DNA of 40,888 nucleotides from Candidatus Anaerotruncus excrementipullorum. GTDB taxonomy: Bacteria; Bacillota; Clostridia; Oscillospirales; Ruminococcaceae. This document shows, one piece after another, positions 38,012 through 40,888 of this stretch. The stretch spans positions 1 to 40,888 of the forward strand of contig DXES01000163.1 in assembly GCA_019114825.1 (NCBI GenBank), given 5' to 3'. The position numbers and the translations under genes are program-made. Positions within the stretch are counted from its first letter, which is position 1; every line of letters begins with the position of its first letter. The notes below the pieces were generated by a model. It had not been told where the DNA came from. It did not search any database and was given only the letters and a program-made list of their open reading frames with translations.

Positions 38012-38555
38012 GCTATTGACCTTCCTGTTTGCCTTCATCCCCGGCTGCGGGGAGATGTACCTGGGCATGATGCGCAAGGGCGTCTTTTTGATGGTGCTCT
38101 TCTGGGGGGTGAACGCCCTGTCCCTCTTCTTCCAGATGGGGGTCCTGCTCTGCCTGCAGCCGGTGATCTGGTTCTATTCCTTCTTTGAGACGTTCAACAT
38201 CCGTTATCTTGCCCCGGAGGTGATCCGGGAGAACGACCTGCTCTTTTTCCAAAAGCTCACCGGCAGCTTTAGCGCCGGGGAGCTGCCCCAGCTGCTGGGG
38301 CGCCGCCACCTGTGGGCCGGTGTGGCGCTGATCCTCTTCGGCGGCTGGGTGCTGTTCCGCAACTTCCTGATCCCCGCCCTGGAGGCCCTCTTCCCCACCC
38401 TGTCCGAAAGCTGGTATTTCCAATACTTCCTCAGCCAGATCCCCTCGGCGGCGGTGGCGGTGGCGGTGGTCCTGCTGGGGGTCCACCTGGTGCGGGGCAA
38501 GCGCAAGCCCAAGGAGGAGGAGTATGTGGAATACCGAGGTGAGCGCCATGACTGA
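37998..38555 (+). CDS. TM2-like multi-pass membrane protein
   Basis: MRKSKLLTFLFAFIPGCGEMYLGMMRKGVFLMVLFWGVNALSLF; overlaps the anti-sigma gene by 14 nt. Confidence 0.75.
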   Translation: MRKSKLLTFLFAFIPGCGEMYLGMMRKGVFLMVLFWGVNALSLFFQMGVLLCLQPVIWFYSFFETFNIRYLAPEVIRENDLLFFQKLTGSFSAGELPQLLGRRHLWAGVALILFGGWVLFRNFLIPALEALFPTLSESWYFQYFLSQIPSAAVAVAVVLLGVHLVRGKRKPKEEEYVEYRGERHD

Positions 38556-39309
38556 ACAGAACCAAGCGGCCTCCCAGGCAGCCCAAGCGCCCGCCCAGCC
38601 CCCGGCCCCGAAGCGCCCCTTCCGCCGGGTGGGCACCTTCACCATGGGGGTGGCGCTGGTGGCGGCGGGCCTGGTCGCCCTGGCGGCCATGTTCGTCCCC
38701 GGCTTCGATCCCACCCTGGCCTTCCGCCTCTCCCCCCTCCTCTTCCTGCTGCTGGGCGGGGAGCTGATCCTCTCCCACTTCCAGTTCCCCGCCGCCCGGC
38801 TGCGGTACGACTTTTTGAGCACGGTGGTCTGCTTTTTCCTGCTGGGCGCCGCCGCCTGCATGGCGGTGGTCCCCGCCCTGTGGAACTACCTGGGCCCCCC
38901 GGCCATGGAGGCCCGGGCCCAGCTGCAGGGCCAGCTGGAGGCCCAGCTGCGCCAGGAGCTGGCGGACCAGGCGCAGATCGCGGGCATGTACCTGCACACC
39001 GAGCTGCCCTACTATGAGCAATACACCGCCGCCGACTCCTATGAGGCGCTGCTGGATCAGGCGGACATCCGCCTGCACTTCGCCCTCTTTGGGCCCTACG
39101 GGGATGCCCAGGCGTTTTCCCAGGACTGCGCCCCCATCCTGGCAAAGCTGGAGGGGCTGGAGGAACAGCTGGTCTATGTGGAATTCTCCTGCCGCCAGGG
39201 GCCGGACTACCAGCTCTACCTCAATTCCCCCTTCCGGCTGGACTTTCCGCCGGAGCAGCTGGCCGCCCTGGTGGATTCCCCGGAAGCCGAGGCCCTGGAG
39301 CTGGCGTAA
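38548..39309 (+). CDS. Membrane protein of unknown function (LiaI/DUF5668-like N-terminal TM region)
   Basis: MTEQNQAASQAAQ...VGTFTMGVALVAAGLVALAAMFVPGFDPTLAFRLSPLLFLLLGGELILSHFQF; 8-nt overlap with the previous gene. Confidence 0.7.
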   Translation: MTEQNQAASQAAQAPAQPPAPKRPFRRVGTFTMGVALVAAGLVALAAMFVPGFDPTLAFRLSPLLFLLLGGELILSHFQFPAARLRYDFLSTVVCFFLLGAAACMAVVPALWNYLGPPAMEARAQLQGQLEAQLRQELADQAQIAGMYLHTELPYYEQYTAADSYEALLDQADIRLHFALFGPYGDAQAFSQDCAPILAKLEGLEEQLVYVEFSCRQGPDYQLYLNSPFRLDFPPEQLAALVDSPEAEALELA

Positions 39310-39325
39310 CCCCTCTCTGGACAGC

Positions 39326-39354
39326 AAAAATCCCCCGCGGCGCGGGGGATTTTT
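39326..39354. terminator. Bidirectional terminator between the ECF operon and rlmH
   Basis: AAAAATCCCCCGC-GGC-GCGGGGGATTTTT. Confidence 0.9.
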
Positions 39355-39358
39355 CCGT

Positions 39359-39841
39359 TTATTTGTGGTATTTGCCGTGGGCGGCGATGGACAGCGCCCG
39401 GTAGAGCTGTTCCAGCACCAGCACCCGGGCCAGCTGGTGGGGGAAGGTCATGGGGGAGATGGACAGCCGCAGGTCCGCCGCCTGCTTTACCGCCGGGGAG
39501 AGGCCGTAGGACCCGCCGATCACAAAGCAGAGCTCCCCCCTCCCCGCCGAGGCCGCCCGCTGGATCCACTGGGAGAGCTGCTCGGAGGGCATCTGCCGCC
39601 CCTCAATACACAGCGCCACCACCGCCGCCCCTTTGGGCACCCGCTCCAGCAGGCGCTCCCCCTCCTTCTCCAGGCAGGCGGCGATCTGGGCGGCAGAGGG
39701 GTTTTCCGGCAGGCGGTACTCCTCCACCTCCACCACCTGGGGGCGGCTCCACAGCCGCAGCCGCTTTAAGTATTCCCCGCACCCCTCCCGCAGCCAGGGC
39801 TCCTTGAGCTTGCCCACCGCCAGCACCGTCAGCCCGATCAC
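39359..39841 (-). CDS. rlmH: 23S rRNA (pseudouridine1915-N3)-methyltransferase
   Basis: LTVLAVGKLKEPWLREGCGEYLKRL, CFVIGGSYGLSPAV, PMTFPHQLARVLVLEQLYRALSIAAHGKYHK. Confidence 0.97.
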   Translation of the reverse strand: MIGLTVLAVGKLKEPWLREGCGEYLKRLRLWSRPQVVEVEEYRLPENPSAAQIAACLEKEGERLLERVPKGAAVVALCIEGRQMPSEQLSQWIQRAASAGRGELCFVIGGSYGLSPAVKQAADLRLSISPMTFPHQLARVLVLEQLYRALSIAAHGKYHK

Positions 39842-40632
39842 AGGGCCACCATCCGGGAGGGGCCGTGGCGGGGAGCCACCTCCAGCGTGTAGTCCAGCCC
39901 CTCCCGCAGGCCGTTCAGCTCCAGGGCGCAGGCGGAGGCCTGGTAGGCGTTTTCCGGGGTGTTGCTGTTCTCCGACAGGTGCCCCAGGATCAGCCGGGTG
40001 CTGCCGGTGCGCACCAGCCGCACCAGCTCCTGGGCGCAGCTGTCGTTGGAGAGGTGGCCGGTATTGGAGGCGATCCGGCGCTTGAGGTAGTAGGGGTAGT
40101 CACACAGGCTCAACAGGCTGGACTCGTAGTTGGACTCCAGCAGCACCAGGTCGCTGCCGGTGAGCACCTGGCGCACCTGCTCGCTGATGTAGCCCATATC
40201 GGTGGCCACCGCCAGCCGCAGCCCGTCGGGGGTGGTGATCCGGTAGCCCAGGCTGTGGACGCTGTCGTGGGGGGTGTCGAAGCACTCCACCCCCAGGGAG
40301 CCCACCGTAAACGGCTGGGCCGGGTCCACGGCGTGGGTCTCCTGCCCCTCCGGCAGGCGGCCGTCCCACCGCAGCTTCTCCAGCACCTCCGGGGAGGCAT
40401 AGACCGGGATCTTCAGCTTTTTGAGCAGCACTTTCAGGCCGCTGACGTGGTCCACATGCTCGTGGGTGACCAGCACGGCCGCCAGCGAACGGGGGTCGAT
40501 CTGGCGGGCCTCCATCGCCTGTAAAAGCTGCTTGCAGGAGCGGCCGGCGTCCACCAGGACCGCCGTGTCCGACCCGCTCAGATAGGTGCTGTTCCCGCTG
40601 GAACCGCTGAACAGGGTGCAAAATCGCGCCAT
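39838..40632 (-). CDS. MBL-fold metallohydrolase (WalJ/YycJ-like)
   Basis: MARFCTLFSGSSGNSTYLSGSDTAVLVDAGRSCKQL, VTHEHVDHVSGL, HLSNDSCAQEL. Confidence 0.94.
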   Translation of the reverse strand: MARFCTLFSGSSGNSTYLSGSDTAVLVDAGRSCKQLLQAMEARQIDPRSLAAVLVTHEHVDHVSGLKVLLKKLKIPVYASPEVLEKLRWDGRLPEGQETHAVDPAQPFTVGSLGVECFDTPHDSVHSLGYRITTPDGLRLAVATDMGYISEQVRQVLTGSDLVLLESNYESSLLSLCDYPYYLKRRIASNTGHLSNDSCAQELVRLVRTGSTRLILGHLSENSNTPENAYQASACALELNGLREGLDYTLEVAPRHGPSRMVAL

Positions 40633-40681
40633 GCTGTCAAAAACCCCTCCCAAGATGCAAAATCCGCCGGGCAAAAAGGAT

Positions 40682-40701
40682 GGGCCGCCTTGCGGCGGCC
40701 C
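40682..40701 (-). terminator. Terminator after murA
   Basis: GGGCCGCC-TTGC-GGCGGCCC; minus-strand tail ATCCTTTTT. Confidence 0.7.
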
Positions 40702-40715
40702 TACTGGCTACAGCC

Positions 40716-40888
40716 TCAGAGCGCCTCCCGGAAGGCCGCCCCGTCCGGGACGGTCCGCTTCTGGATGGCGGCGCCCAGCCCGCGGAGCTTCTCCACAATG
40801 TCCTCGTAGCCCCGCTCGATATACTCGATGTCCTCGATCTCGGTGACCCCGTCGGCGGTCATGGCGGCGATGAGCATGGCCGCGCCCC
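40716..40888 (-). CDS. murA: UDP-N-acetylglucosamine 1-carboxyvinyltransferase, C-terminal part (continues beyond the window)
   Basis: Minus-strand translation GAAMLIAAMTADGVTEIEDIEYIERGYEDIVEKLRGLGAAIQKRTVPDGAAFREAL-stop; EIEDIxxIxRGYEDIVEKLxxLGA is the MurA C-terminus. Not in the ORF track because no start lies in the window. Confidence 0.9.
   Translation of the reverse strand, partial: GAAMLIAAMTADGVTEIEDIEYIERGYEDIVEKLRGLGAAIQKRTVPDGAAFREAL

Overview
The window is GC-rich and looks like the chromosome of a gut-type Clostridia/Oscillospiraceae-like Firmicute; taxonomy is inferred from gene content and order only. Most of it is conserved housekeeping DNA, mainly on the minus strand: a split transketolase, ypsC/rlmL-like methyltransferase, cdaA-cdaR, ispD-ispF, a long hprK-PHP-ROK-murB-rapZ-whiA-ybjQ-dnaE-pfkA run, birA, rlmH, a WalJ/YycJ-type hydrolase and the 3' end of murA. 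One tRNA-Ser(CGA) has a near-consensus promoter. Accessory blocks are: (i) a plus-strand lipoprotein/cupin/esterase/LysR/serine-hydrolase group; (ii) a membrane-anchored terpene-cyclase-like repeat protein; (iii) a Gdx/SugE-type SMR exporter behind a leader with an intrinsic terminator (candidate riboswitch); (iv) a DHHW/MBOAT/DUF4358-like surface acyl-transfer locus; (v) a polar amino acid ABC transporter; (vi) an ECF sigma/anti-sigma/membrane-protein operon whose sigma gene is preceded by a 4-codon ORF. The least explained items are the hairpin-rich noncoding region behind the tRNA, the SMR leader, the degenerate patatin, the LysR gene embedded between two hydrolases, and the ECF leader. I see no CRISPR array, transposase, integrase or prophage, and no clear-cut new defence system.
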